Positions 22,976 through 34,153 of a DNA stretch of 64,000 nt are shown piece by piece (within the stretch, counting starts at the first letter, position 1; each line of letters starts with the position of its first letter). This DNA comes from Lantana camara. Lineage: Eukaryota > Streptophyta > Magnoliopsida > Lamiales > Verbenaceae. Both the position numbers and the translations under genes were made by a program. The notes beneath the pieces were generated by a model, which was not told the DNA's origin, did not search any database, and saw only the letters and a program-made list of their open reading frames with translations. The DNA is taken from positions 126,715,501 through 126,779,500 of the forward strand of contig CM074857.1 in the NCBI GenBank assembly GCA_037501455.1. Direction: 5' to 3'.

Positions 22976-23316
22976 CTAAGTGAAGACAATCAACCAAAAT
23001 TATGGGATGGTGTCATGGTGGGATTCTTGTTCATTCAAAATGCATTCTTTTGGCAATTAAGTGCCTTGATTAGCTAGGATATTATATATATTAACCATTA
23101 CTGAATATAGTCATTTCAAAAGTTTTTAAAATGCTACAATCACATGGAATTAAATTAATATATATCTCAAAAGGATGTTGAAAATTAAGGTTCTTGATAC
23201 CCAAAAAACAATTTGATATGGAAGGCATAGAAATGCTTATAATCTTGAACAAAAGCAACTCTTCTTTATTGATAACTTCAATTTACATAGAAAGAACCTT
23301 ACACATATCCTTCCTC

Positions 23317-23326
23317 TATATATAAA
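23317..23326 (+). promoter_or_regulatory. TATA box of FPF1-like pseudogene 5
   Basis: TATATATAAA, 73 bp before the ATG; the leader is shorter than in copies 3 and 4. Confidence 0.5.
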
Positions 23327-23398
23327 ATCACTCTCCCATATTCACTACCACCTCACTCAATAACTATTACATAGCTGCAAGAAACTTTCCCACACACA

Positions 23399-23752
23399 AT
23401 GTCCGGCGTTTGGGTGTTCAAAGACGGCGTCTTTCGTGTAGCTGAGAATCCTGTCGGGGCTGACCACCCCGGCAAGAACCCAGGCAGGAAAGTGCTGGTC
23501 CGTGCATCAACAGGTGAGGTCATCACATCATACTCCGTGCTCGAAAAGATTTTGTTGGAGCTCGGGTGGGAGAGGTAGGACGACGACCCTGAACTCCTGC
23601 AGTTCCATAAGGGGGCCACGGAAAATATCATTTCCCTTCCCAAGGATTTCAGCAAGTTCAAGAGCATGCATATGTACGACATCGTTGTCAAGAACCGCAA
23701 CGAGTTTGAAGTTAAGAGACATGTAATGTTATATTGTCTGATCACCTAATTC
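23399..23752 (+). pseudogene. flowering-promoting factor 1-like pseudogene, copy 5
   Basis: Aligns with the other copies along its full length but is broken twice. Codon 60 is TAG (23576-23578) where all other copies have the first tyrosine of GWERYY. Near the end (about 23713) one inserted base shifts the frame out of the conserved EVRD terminus. There are also unusual changes at conserved places: KDGVFRVAENP instead of [11 protein letters not shown], and HKGATENI instead of HKRS(T/S)V(H/D)LI. The upstream half is most like copy 4, while [21 protein letters not shown] is like copies 1 and 2. The first 59 codons could still be translated. Confidence 0.9.
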
Positions 23753-24791
23753 TGTCATCGAAATAAGCTAAACTACGTTGTACTGGTGTGTGTTTGTGAT
23801 CATCTATGGTGGGATACCTCCGGTCCAAGAAAGTGTGTGTGTGTGTAATGAAATACCTCCAAAAATAAATAAAAATATGCTATATTGCGTGTTTGTGTGA
23901 GATCTAATTTTGATCAATTGCGGAGAGCTTGCAAAAACTTTTTTCATAGAGGAAAGGTTATTTGTGTGCTTCTAGATTATCGTTAATATTTTGGGAGTTC
24001 TTTATATTTTAAATTGAAATAAGCTATAAGAGCACTTAAGTACATGTTTTTTTCTTTAATTCTATCTTCTTTTTGACTCATTTATGTTTACAAACTCTAG
24101 AAAGAAAATGCTTTAACTCTTATCTTCTTTCTGATCCAGTTATGTTTACAAACTCTAGAAAGAATAGGTTAATTTGAGTTGTATAGGGAAAATTCTAAAA
24201 AGAAAAAGTTAATTTGAGTTTGTTAAAGTATGTGTTTGGCCCAACTCACCCCAAAAGCTAGCTGATGAGGTGAGAATTGTCAAGCATTATTAGAGTAGTA
24301 CATGGTTCGATAATTTGAGGTGAGAGTTGTCAAGCATTATTAAGGTAGTATATGGTTTGGTAATTAGTCATTGTCGGTATTATTAAGGTAGTACATGATT
24401 TGGTAATTAGTTATTTTGGGACAGGTTAATGCACCCCCCTCACGCCCAGGTCCGAACAATCGGGATCAACCTGGAGGGTGAAATTTAAATGCAGTATACA
24501 ACCTGCTCTGATATCGTGTTAAAGTACGTGTTTGGCCTAACTTACCTCAAAAACTAGCATACAAGGTGAGAGTTGCCAAGCATTATTAAGGTAGCACATG
24601 ATTTGATAATTAGTCAATTTGGGACATATTAACACACGGGACAGGTTAACAAAGTTGTAGAGCAAAAACTCTTATTCAATTCAGCTCGATAGAACTTAAT
24701 CAATTATATCCACTTATTTCAGCTCGACAGAACTTAATCAATTATATACCCTTATTGTTCTTTCCAAAATTTTCAACATCACCAATTATAC
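23753..24791. other. repeat-derived DNA after FPF1-like copy 5
   Basis: From about 24225 to 24660 there are repeated segments: two copies of GTTTGGCCCAACTCACC / GTTTGGCCTAACTTACC, and three or four copies of CATTATTAAGGTAGTACATG. This resembles a degraded retroelement end, but I cannot assign it. No gene seen. Confidence 0.45.
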
Positions 24792-24841
24792 GATAAGTAT
24801 AAAACTACACTTGATCTTAGCCAAAAGGCCGAGAAAGGCAT
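24792..24841 (-). pseudogene. U2 snRNA remnant, copy D (5' 50 nt)
   Basis: The first 45-50 nt of U2 are recognisable on the minus strand (CTCGGCCTTTTGGCTAAGAT, then AGTGTAGT). The expected GUAGUAUCUG becomes GUAGUUUUAU and the rest of the RNA is missing. The first bases read ATGCC rather than ATACC. No FPF1-like gene follows this unit. Confidence 0.8.
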
Positions 24842-24867
24842 GCTGTAATACGTTTTACAAGGCTCAA

Positions 24868-24917
24868 TTTATATCAGTTTCATTCAGCACAATTGATCTC
24901 CGTCGTCGATGTGGGAG
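24868..24917 (-). promoter_or_regulatory. U2 snRNA promoter, copy D
   Basis: Minus-strand CTCCCACATCG (24907-24917) and a TATA-like element (24868-24875) lie 31 nt apart, the Pol II spacing, although the U2 body behind them is truncated. Confidence 0.72.
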
Positions 24918-25127
24918 AAATGCACCATCATCAATAGCATCCCTTCAGAAATATATGGTGATTAAAATGGAACATAGACAAGATATTGCATCAATCAAAC
25001 CTGGTATTCATTTATTTGTTTCTTGTGTAAGAGCTAACAAAAAGAATGTATGTATTTTACATCAAGAATTAAAAAGTACTTACAACAGCTATAATGGGTA
25101 GAAATGGAGATTGGAAAAGGGAATATT

Positions 25128-27055
25128 CTAGTTGGTGCAGCTGAAACCGCGGCATATGGAGAGCCAGATTATGAGGGCGAGGAGGAGGAGGATTCCGAAA
25201 ACGACGAGCTTTATTTTCATATTCTGGTACCACATTTTTCGCCGTATTTGTGTTCCCTTATGCTTGAATTCTTGAGCCTACATAGAGAAGATGATTTGGT
25301 TGGTGGTTTGCATGTATACAAGTTATATAGGAAATAATGATATGACAAATAAACCTACCGAGTGACGAAGGTTGTCGGCCTTATCGTTGAGGGTGGTTAG
25401 GTTTTCGCCTCTTTCGATAGTCTGTAAGATTCATAGAAGGTCAACTAGGTTAAACACGCACACACTATAACAATGGGGATAATTACGCTGGCATATCGTG
25501 AAGATTTAGCTTAATTACACAAACTACCCCTATGCTTTGAGAAATAACACAAAGTTCATCTCATAGAGCTTGAATTTTGGTCTACCACATGTTATTATAA
25601 TCATAAAACCTCGAGATGACAACAAAAATCATCAATCCAAATGTCAGGTAAGTTTTTTGACATGGAAACTTTTTGCAATTTCTCAAGTCTCAGGGGAAGT
25701 TTGTGTAATTAAGCTTAACCTCAGGGTATGTCAGGTGCGGTAACACAAACTCATGTCACATACCTTGTCTATATTCTCCAGCATAACACTTTTGACTTCT
25801 GAAACTTGGGCTTTAACTTTCAATAGCTTCTCAATCTCATCAGCATGGTCGATGATATATTGCATGTGCTCTTTCATTATAGGCCTGCACGCATATATTT
25901 CTGGTTAAGCGCAAATGTACAAAATCATAACAAAAATCATCTCCATTTCGTAGAACATACCCGAATTCTTTGTTGAGACTTTTGGCAACTGCTGTGTCTG
26001 CCCTACCACCACCATATCTTTTTCTGAAATCAGCTTTTACACGTTCCAAAAACGCAATCGAGATCTGTTTCCCAACAGATTCTTTGGCGACAACACAGTA
26101 AGCTGCACGATTAGCAATCACGGCGTCAAATGGAAGGAAATTCAAATCACAGACAACAGTCTTTAGTATTACGAGGATTGTCTTAGAAACAATACTCAAC
26201 ACCATAGGTGGTCTTTAATCCGAATAAAGGTATTAGGAATGATATTAAAAATTCAGACGAATATATCCAACTTCAAGACGAATTGACCCAGATTAACAGA
26301 GGGTGGAATATAATTTCTCATTCAAAAGCCCGTAATGCAACAATCATCGTATATATACAAATACTGTCAAGGATATATACTTATTCGTCATCCAAAACGA
26401 GAATACAAGTCCAAATGTTCGAGTCGAAGCACGATATCCTTCAACTCCAAAGCTTAAATCTTTTGCCTATTTGACTCATAATTACAGGCCACATCTATAA
26501 TATATCTCTACAATGAAACAGTTCTAGTTGCCAAACCTTAAACCTTGTATGAATATTTCCATCTTTCTTATTTCAAAACAACAATAAATCTAACAAAACA
26601 AACCTTCAAACAACCAAGAAAAGCAAAAATCGCTAATTAACTTGAGCATAACTTTAAGCAGTTTTCCCTCCAAAAAAAGCCATTAGTCCTGCTAAAGAGA
26701 ACAGGGCAAGATTCAAGCTTTTATCTTTTTTCCCCACACCCAAGAAAAACCCATTTCAAATCAACTCCCATACCCCCAAAATTCCAAACCCAGCAAATCA
26801 AAAACCAAAAAAATACGAAAATATTCAAACAGTTCAAATCCAATTCCATATAAAAACCAAATTACCATAGCCATCTTCAACTAGAAAGTTAAATATGTGG
26901 TGATCACAGTTGTACGTGAACTTGTTGTTCGAAGACGGCAGCCGCTGCAAACACTGGGCCGCAATCGCCGGAAAGTTGCCGGTGAACTCGGTGTACTCGG
27001 CCAACACCACCGTCCCCCGCGCCACGAAGCTGTAGATGAACGATTCCTGGCCCAT
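25128..27055 (-). CDS. VAMP724: R-SNARE VAMP724-like (longin-type VAMP72)
   Basis: Five coding exons: complement of 25128-25277, 25359-25421, 25764-25884, 25961-26102 and 26866-27055. All introns are GT-AG and the phases agree, giving 221 residues, the VAMP72 length. VAMP72 proteins are R-SNAREs for secretion to the plasma membrane. Exon 1 starts [20 protein letters not shown] and begins the longin domain, which runs to about residue 110 ([28 protein letters not shown]). The SNARE helix follows ([18 protein letters not shown], then TIERGENL with the zero-layer arginine), then a basic stretch ([12 protein letters not shown]) and one C-terminal membrane anchor ([20 protein letters not shown]). 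FLVEDGYAYCVVAK and the SCTN end favour VAMP724 over VAMP721/722. There is no acidic insert as in VAMP727. Confidence 0.93.
25485..25738. mobile_element. MITE in intron 3 of the VAMP724-like gene
   Basis: Inverted repeat of about 60 bp at each end: TTTAGCTTAATTACACAAAC on the left, and GTTAAGCTTAATTACACAAA when the right end is read on the minus strand. It fills most of the 342-bp intron between the SNARE-motif exons and leaves the splice sites untouched. Confidence 0.65.
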
Positions 27056-28151
27056 AACCGAGTTGATTCAACGATTTTCTGAAGGGAAACTGAATTGCAG
27101 AAGCTGATAGACACAGGAAATGAAGAATTTTGTTATCTTTAATGTTGGATTGCGTGATTTTCTTGGAGGGATGGTTTTGGGTTTGATTCGAGGAAGTAAT
27201 AGCAAGGTTGGCAGCTGCTGTTCTTTGATTACTTCGTTATCTCCATTGATTTGTCAATTTTATACCGTTTATACATTCGTCGTGTTTGGGTAATTCTTTT
27301 TTATAATTAAATATGTGATTATACTTTTCTAGTTTCTAGACTCGTATTTGACAAAATAATTGACTAGGTTATGCCGTTATGGTATTCTTTGTAAAATCAT
27401 ATTTTAAATATGATTTTAATAAAAATAATATACAATATTTGTATCTTATACTTAAATTTCAATAATCAAGCTAATTTTTGATCATTTGAGTCTAGTTATG
27501 CGGGATGTGTTAAATTTCAATATCTGGTATTGTCTGAAAATTTTTTATCCCATCAATTAATTTTTCGGGTGAAACACATGTTATTTAATTTTATTCATAT
27601 ATTTATTATAATATATTAATAAATTACATGGCAGTAATTACATTAAGTACAAAAACGTGAATATATCAACAAATATGATATGAAAAACGCATGATATTAT
27701 ATGTGTTGATATTATGTAGAATTAAATAAACTCTTAACATAACTCAAAACCCTAAAAATAAATCCTAAATTGAGAAATTTCCAAACAATTAAAGGACCTA
27801 ATTCATTTATTACGTTTTAATAGTATTTCACAAAATGAAAATTAATTAAATAAGTCTGAAAAGTAGGCCTTCTTCCCTGACTTTTTGCCAAGTCTAAGTT
27901 CTTATTTCTAGAATATATATGCACAATTGATTCTACTTTTTTTTGTGGCAATTTCCATTCTTTTTCCTTGCTTTGCAATTAAGGTAGCTAAGAAACATAA
28001 TTGATTCTTTAATTAGATTGAGATGTGGGGAAAGGATCAAAGGAGGACACGTTACGGCGTCGTCTAGATCATGTGAAATGGATGTTGGGAGACGTAGATT
28101 GTTGAAATTTTTGCCCTGTAATAGTTTAATGATAAAAGTATTCATAATACG
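27056..28151. other. VAMP724-like promoter side and AT-rich intergenic DNA
   Basis: The first 150 bp are likely the 5' leader and promoter of the minus-strand VAMP gene. The rest is AT-rich with no gene recognised. Confidence 0.45.
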
Positions 28152-28515
28152 GACAATTCCTCAAAAATTCCCAAATGTAAACTGAATTTCCTTATCACTC
28201 CTAAATTTTGAAAAAGTTCCTGTTCACTCCCCAATTGAAAAACAAAATTTCTTTTCACTCCCCAAGGTTGTATAATAATTCAGGAATTGCGTACATTTTT
28301 TAGGGAATTGCGTATAAAAATCCCGGAATCTCGTATATACGAGATTCCGGGATTTTTATACGCAATTCCTAAAGACAATGTACGAACCTGTACTATTTGT
28401 GGGGACCTAAAAGGAATTTTGTTTTTCAATTGGGGATTGAATGGGAACTTTTTCAAAATTAGGGACCTAAAAGGAATTTTTTCAATTTTTTGGTACTATT
28501 CAAAGATTTTCCCAT
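28152..28515. repeat. foldback element with 66-bp perfect palindrome core
   Basis: The centre (28304-28369) is a perfect 66-bp palindrome around ATCTCGTATATACGAGAT. The flanks continue as poorer inverted repeats with CACTCCCCAATTGAAAAAC on the left and GTTTTTCAATTGGGGA on the right. Architecture and wording (CACTCCCCA, GCGTAC, TATAAAAA) recall the element at 9397-9775. Confidence 0.72.
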
Positions 28516-30008
28516 AATAATATTTGTTAATGTGTAACGCGTTATTGGTGTTATGTGGTGATATTTTTAATTTTACGTGTGGATGGGCTTATAATATTGG
28601 TTAGCAAACTTATTCACGAAGTAATTTATTGATATATGGATAATAAAAGTAAAACGGGATGTCAGATTAAGTATTTAAAGCTATATATGAAATTACTAGT
28701 GATGAAAATTAGTAGAAACGAGTCGAATCTTTGACTTTTTTCAAAGTTAAATTTAGATTTGAATCAAATGTGACGAGTTTAGGTTTGAGATCAAGTTTGC
28801 ATGAGCCAATAAACAATTATTTGAGTTCGACTCATCTTGATTAGGAAACAAAATTGTATCCATCCCCTTCATTTTTATGTTAAATCGTAACTTGAGTTCT
28901 AATTTTGATTTGAGTCAGAAACAAGAAAAAAATAGATTTTAATTAATTATCCCCTTCATTTTTATGTTAAATCTTTTAATTACTATATATTTCTTCGAAT
29001 GGTGAGTTCTTTAGGTTTTAATTACTATAAATAATGATAATTAAATAACTTAACACCAAATATTTCCAACTTTATGATTGTTTCGAAAATTAAATTAATG
29101 AATCTCATTAAATTCATTCCAAGCAACATCAACTAATTAAACTCAAAAAGTTTCTTTTATGTTTTGTAGAGTGATTGATTAAACTTAACATAGAGTAGCT
29201 CATCATTATTCACTTAATCATTAATTTGTGGAGTAACGTTGAATTTCCATTTTCAAAACTTTATAAATACATTACAATTGAAACTTTAATTTGTTAAATG
29301 TATTTATTATTGAAACTTTAACTTAAATAAATAATTTTCTTTATCTATCGATCTGAGGACATCATCGACATGGATGCGATTATTTATTAGAAGTAGGGAG
29401 CCACGCCGGCTCTCATTGCCACTACTCGGAGGACTTGGCGCCGTTTAACGCTAGTGAATAACCCAATGGATTCAATGTGCACGAGGGACTGGAATTTTAA
29501 AAATCTTAATAATGCTCTATGGCTTGCTAGCATTGCTTATAGTTTTTCAGAACATTTTTGTTTCAATGCTATTATTGATTTTTCAATCATGAACTTATAT
29601 ATGCTTTCTGGTTCAGTTGATTAATATATGAGGAGGGACCTCGGTAAAAACCCTACGATCTCATTGATCGGTTCTTTTTTTTTTTAAAAAAGTATATATA
29701 TATATATAATAAAAAAAATTAATCCAAACCCCCGACTCGCTTTCTCCTTATCAAAATAAATTCCGGTTAGAATTACATATAAAAAAAGGGAAAAAGAAAA
29801 AGAAGAGGCAAAAAAAGGGTATAAATTCGCCCGCCCTTACCCTGAAACTTGAATTTCAATTAGAGACGTATATATTTGAATTTGAATTTGAGAATTACCC
29901 AATAACTTTACTCTCTCACACTACAGCTAAAACCCCCAAATAATACCGACAAAAACTCTCAGATCCAAGCAATCCGTTCAAATTCTCTCCGATCAACAGC
30001 AATTTGGA
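28516..30008. other. intergenic DNA and promoter of the coiled-coil gene
   Basis: AT-rich with no recognisable gene; TA repeats at about 29695-29708. The last 130 bp (CTCTCTCACACTACAGCTAAA onward) look like a transcribed leader of the next gene. Confidence 0.45.
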
Positions 30009-31965
30009 ATGGAGAATTCCGATTCTGCTCCCTCCGTTCCGTCTTCGGCTCCCCTATCCGCGGTGAGGAAGTCGTAATTTTATCTATGTTTTTTTGATTT
30101 TTTTTTTTTTTTGTGTTTGGTTTTATGATTCGTGGTTTTTGGATTTTTGGGGCAGATAAAGGAAAATGTAACGCCGATCAGTCCGAAGCTTGCGGTGCGT
30201 TTGTTAATTGATTTAGCCGCTTTGTGTCGGTTTTAAATGCTGTTTATGTTTTGAGATTGTTTTTTGATATGGATTTGCAGGAACTGACTGAATCGAGGCA
30301 GGAGCTTCTCAGTAGAATTCAGAACCTGAAACAGGTTGAATTATTTGTACGCAAGTTTTTTTTTTTTCCCTAAATTTGGTGTGCTTTTCACTTACTGCGA
30401 AGTTCAATTAGGCGTTAGTTTGGTTCTTTGATTAGATTCGGTTATTCAGTTTAGTAAAGCTATTATTGATGAAATAAGTATCTAAACATGAAAATTGTTG
30501 TTATATTTGTGGAGCATTTATGAGAAAAAAGACTAAAGATAGTTGAGAACAGGTGTTTTTGGTGGACTTACTTGTAGGTAATTTAACAGTTGATTTAACA
30601 TCTTTCTACAGGTGTTGGGGGCGGGCTTGTATTTTGATGTTGATTTATGCTTGAGTCTGTTTTATAAGTTCCTTAACTCTTTCCCCTCTTCTTTTTGGGC
30701 CTATTAGGACCTTCAAAATTGGAGAATGAAGCTGGACACTCAAGTTAAGGTCTACCGAACCGTAAGTATTACCTTTTATTTTTCTTGGATTATTTCTGAT
30801 TCTCAGTAATGGTTCGCTACTGTCTGTTGAAACGTTATGGACGGTTGAAATTACCTGCACCAATATGCCTCATGGTTCTCTGTTTTATCGTCTATTAGTA
30901 AAGTATCTACCAGTTATTGCTGAAATAGAAAGAAGTTAAACCTGAGCATTGCCCAAGAATGTGTCCATGGCCATAATAGAAAGTTGCTTAGAACACAGAA
31001 AACGATTGAGAAAGATGAGCTGGGAGAATGACTGGAGGAAGAAAGTTGGTCCTTACATGTGATGTGATCAGTCAATGAGTGGAGGTGTAAATAACGTATG
31101 TTTTAGTTCAAATGAGAAACTTTTGTTAGGAAAACTGGGGGGAGTAATATCAAAGTTGTGCACTGCTTGAATGTAGAGTTAACTCTAGACTGATGACTAG
31201 ATGACCAGATATTTGTCTTTCTTGTGGGCTAATGATTGTGTAGTATGTGAGTTATTGACTTCCAATCTGGCAAAAGTGAAACAGTGGTCTAAAGTAAGGA
31301 CATATTAACATGTTACCACTGCATCAGTTCTGTGGAAATGGTATATCAGTAGTCTGAAACTTTGATGCATTTGTCAAGGGTGTTAATACCATTTTCCAAG
31401 GTTCGGTTCTTGTTTTAGTGGCGAAGTCTTGTAAGTCTCAAGTGTCCTTTGGTGTTAATACTCAAGACTCTTATTCCTTGAGAAAATTCATGAAATTTTG
31501 ATCTTTTGAATTCTGTCTTCTTTCTTTCTATAGGAGCTCTCCGGCCTTAAGGAATCCCTAAATACCGAAGTGGAGCAACTTCGAACTGTGAGTAGTTGTC
31601 CCAACCATATATTTGATGTTTCCCGGTGTTTAACCGAAACAATATGCACTTATCTTGCGATTCTTTTTCAATCAATGCAGGAATTTCAAGAACTAAGGAC
31701 CACTCTCCAACAGCAACAGGAAGATGTCACAGCCAGCCTAAGAAATTTAGGGGTCCGTGTCTTCTCCAAACACGTCACATCTAATTTTTGAACCTTTTAA
31801 AGTGCATCATATTCATGTTGTCCCTTCAATTCTTTTCCTACCTTACAGCTGCAGGATGAGTTAGGAGAAACAAAAGAGCCCGAAGCTCCAAAAACAGCGG
31901 AAATAATCAACAAGGAGATGCCTAAAGATCAACCACAAGATGATAATGCTAAAGAAACTCATTAA
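30009..31965 (+). CDS. small coiled-coil protein of unknown function
   Basis: Seven coding exons: 30009-30062, 30156-30194, 30281-30334, 30708-30761, 31534-31587, 31681-31752 and 31849-31965, giving 147 residues. All introns are phase 0. Residues 1-31 are Ser/Pro-rich. Exons 3, 4 and 5 are exactly 54 nt and each encodes one 18-residue unit: ELTESRQELLSRIQNLKQ, DLQNWRMKLDTQVKVYRT, ELSGLKESLNTEVEQLRT. Exon 6 starts a related but longer unit (EFQELRTTL...). Hydrophobic residues fall at unit positions 2, 5, 9, 13 and 16, as in a continuous coiled coil. The tail (exon 7) is acidic/lysine-rich and probably disordered. I do not recognise the family and infer no function. The last acceptor contains two CAGs 6 nt apart, both in frame. 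Confidence 0.85.
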
Positions 31966-34153
31966 TGGAGTGAGTTATTCACCAGTCCTCCAATTGCTAC
32001 CCCGTTAAATGGTATTATTTTCCCCGGAAGGTTAGCTAATTTCCCGAGCTGTAGACGAAATATTATCTTAATTTCCATCATGTAACATTTGCTCAGATAT
32101 CACTAATAGTGATACTGATGTGCTATATCTATTTTGTTTCCTTAATTCTGAAGAGTATTTTCTTATTCTTTGTAGCTTTTCTTTAAATCCAAGGTTTAAT
32201 AATGGGTCTGGCTAGAAATATGAGCTAATTTCACCATTTCTTTTTTCACTTGTTGGGATGATTAGTTTTTCTTTTGGGATAAAAAAAATTTTTGCCACCC
32301 GAATTAGAGGCGATTTTACACTTTCACATTCTAAATAAGTTTCGTTGCAAACCTTTATTCTTATTTTGTATCTGTTGCATATCACCATCCATACTTTGCG
32401 TTTTTTTACAAAAGACCATCTCCGGTTAGTTTTTGGTTTTTTTTTGGTGGTTTGAACATTAGACACGTAATGCGCACATGACTTTAATAAGCGTAATTTT
32501 CTCTTACTAAGTCATAAAATGGTAAATTTGTTCTTATTAAGTCATGTGTGCATCACGTGATTACTATTCAAACCATCGAACCACAAGAAATCCATCGAAA
32601 CGGCAAAACCACTGAAAATGGGGCGGAGATGGGCTTTTGTGAAAATCGCAAAATAGGGATGACGATATGCAACGGAATTTAGTCGGTGTGTGAAAGTATA
32701 AAAACGAAATATATATTTTTTTATCCCTTTTCTTTGTCTTTGTCACTGTTGTCAAGGCAGCCTTGTAGTGTTTGTTTGGCAATATTCTCATTGCCATTAT
32801 TCCTAATTCAAATTGCATAGTGCACTGTAAACAAATGGAGGCATTTATTAGCTCTAGACGCCCCTCACACATTACTATGGACATTATTAATTATTGAAGG
32901 GGACATTGATAGGATGCTCTCTCTCTCTCTCTCTCTCTCATGAATTTAAGGAAGATGGGCTGAGTGGGAGGGAGCTAGGTGATGTCTTGTCTCTGCAAAA
33001 AGTTGTAGTAAATAATATTGGTTGGTTTTGGCATTTAAAATAGCCTAAAGTTGGTTCGCATTTTGAATGCCTCAACGTCCTTGTTAGATGTTAAAACGGG
33101 GAAATTATTGTGGAGCAAGAGTTGTATTGGGTAATGCTAGTTCGAGTTTGATTCAGTTAAATCGATATAATGAGAAGATGAGTGTTTTATACTTAAAAAA
33201 TTGGATGTGATTTGATTGAATCGAGTTTGGATTAGAATTTCCCGATAATGACTGAGACCATGGCATAATGGGTTTTGCATTCAAAATTCATATTTTTCAT
33301 TGATTATTGTTATACATCAAAATAAAGAAAAGGGAAAAAAAAAATATGGAATCAATTTACTTCGAAGGAAACATACGATATATTCGTAAATATTTCCGCG
33401 AATATTCTTTATAGTAAAAGTTTTTAATCACAAATAATTTTACAAAAGTCATATCCAATTCGAATAAATGCTTTTATCTAATTAAGTACTTGGAATTTTC
33501 TCGAAATAAAAGTTTCTTGTACGATGATCTTCACGAAGCTTCCAACTTGGTACCTCTTTTGACTGTAGCAAACCTATGGATTATTAATCCCAACTCAGAT
33601 CACACTAACACAAGAAAAAAACATCAAAACTTAACTAAGAATGATAGAGTCTATAATGAATAGATACGGATACAATATGAATACGATAAAATAATATATA
33701 TTTTTTAAATTTTATACATTAGAAGTATCGAATGTGGTGTTCGACAACATACGATATATACAACAAAATGATATTTCTATACACCTTTAAATGTATGAGT
33801 TGAGCCAAAATCCGATGTCATGCATGGATCTCTTGAGAGAATGCTTTATTCCAATTTTATCTTTAGTTCTTTTTTAAAAGTTATACTTAGTGAAAATCAT
33901 TCTTGCTTTATTGTGCAAATTAATATAAAGAATTCAAAAATAGAGCATAATCTAGGATTAAGAGGGAGGCGCATCTAATCTAATGTCAGCTTCAAATATT
34001 AGACTACACTTGAAAGTTGAAACCCAAAGACAATTATGAACTTTTTCTTTACCTAGGTAACCACTCACCACTAACAAGTAACAGGGAACTCTTCCTCAAG
34101 TCTTATCTTTGCACAAACACTCATTCCTCCTTTCATTCAGCTCTCTCTCTCTC
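31966..34153. other. intergenic DNA
   Basis: The 3' flank of the coiled-coil gene, then a CT run (about 32919-32939), a dispersed-family member with TTCAGTTAAATCGATATAAT (about 33140-33245) and a member of the ACGATA / GGATACAATA family (about 33655-33790). The last 120 bp are the probable leader of the HIPP gene, ending in CT repeats. No gene seen in between. Confidence 0.45.

Noticed and set aside
24811..25101. 96-codon plus-strand frame beginning within the U2-D remnant
   Set aside because: It starts inside snRNA-derived sequence and runs toward the 3' end of the VAMP gene on the other strand; no protein family.
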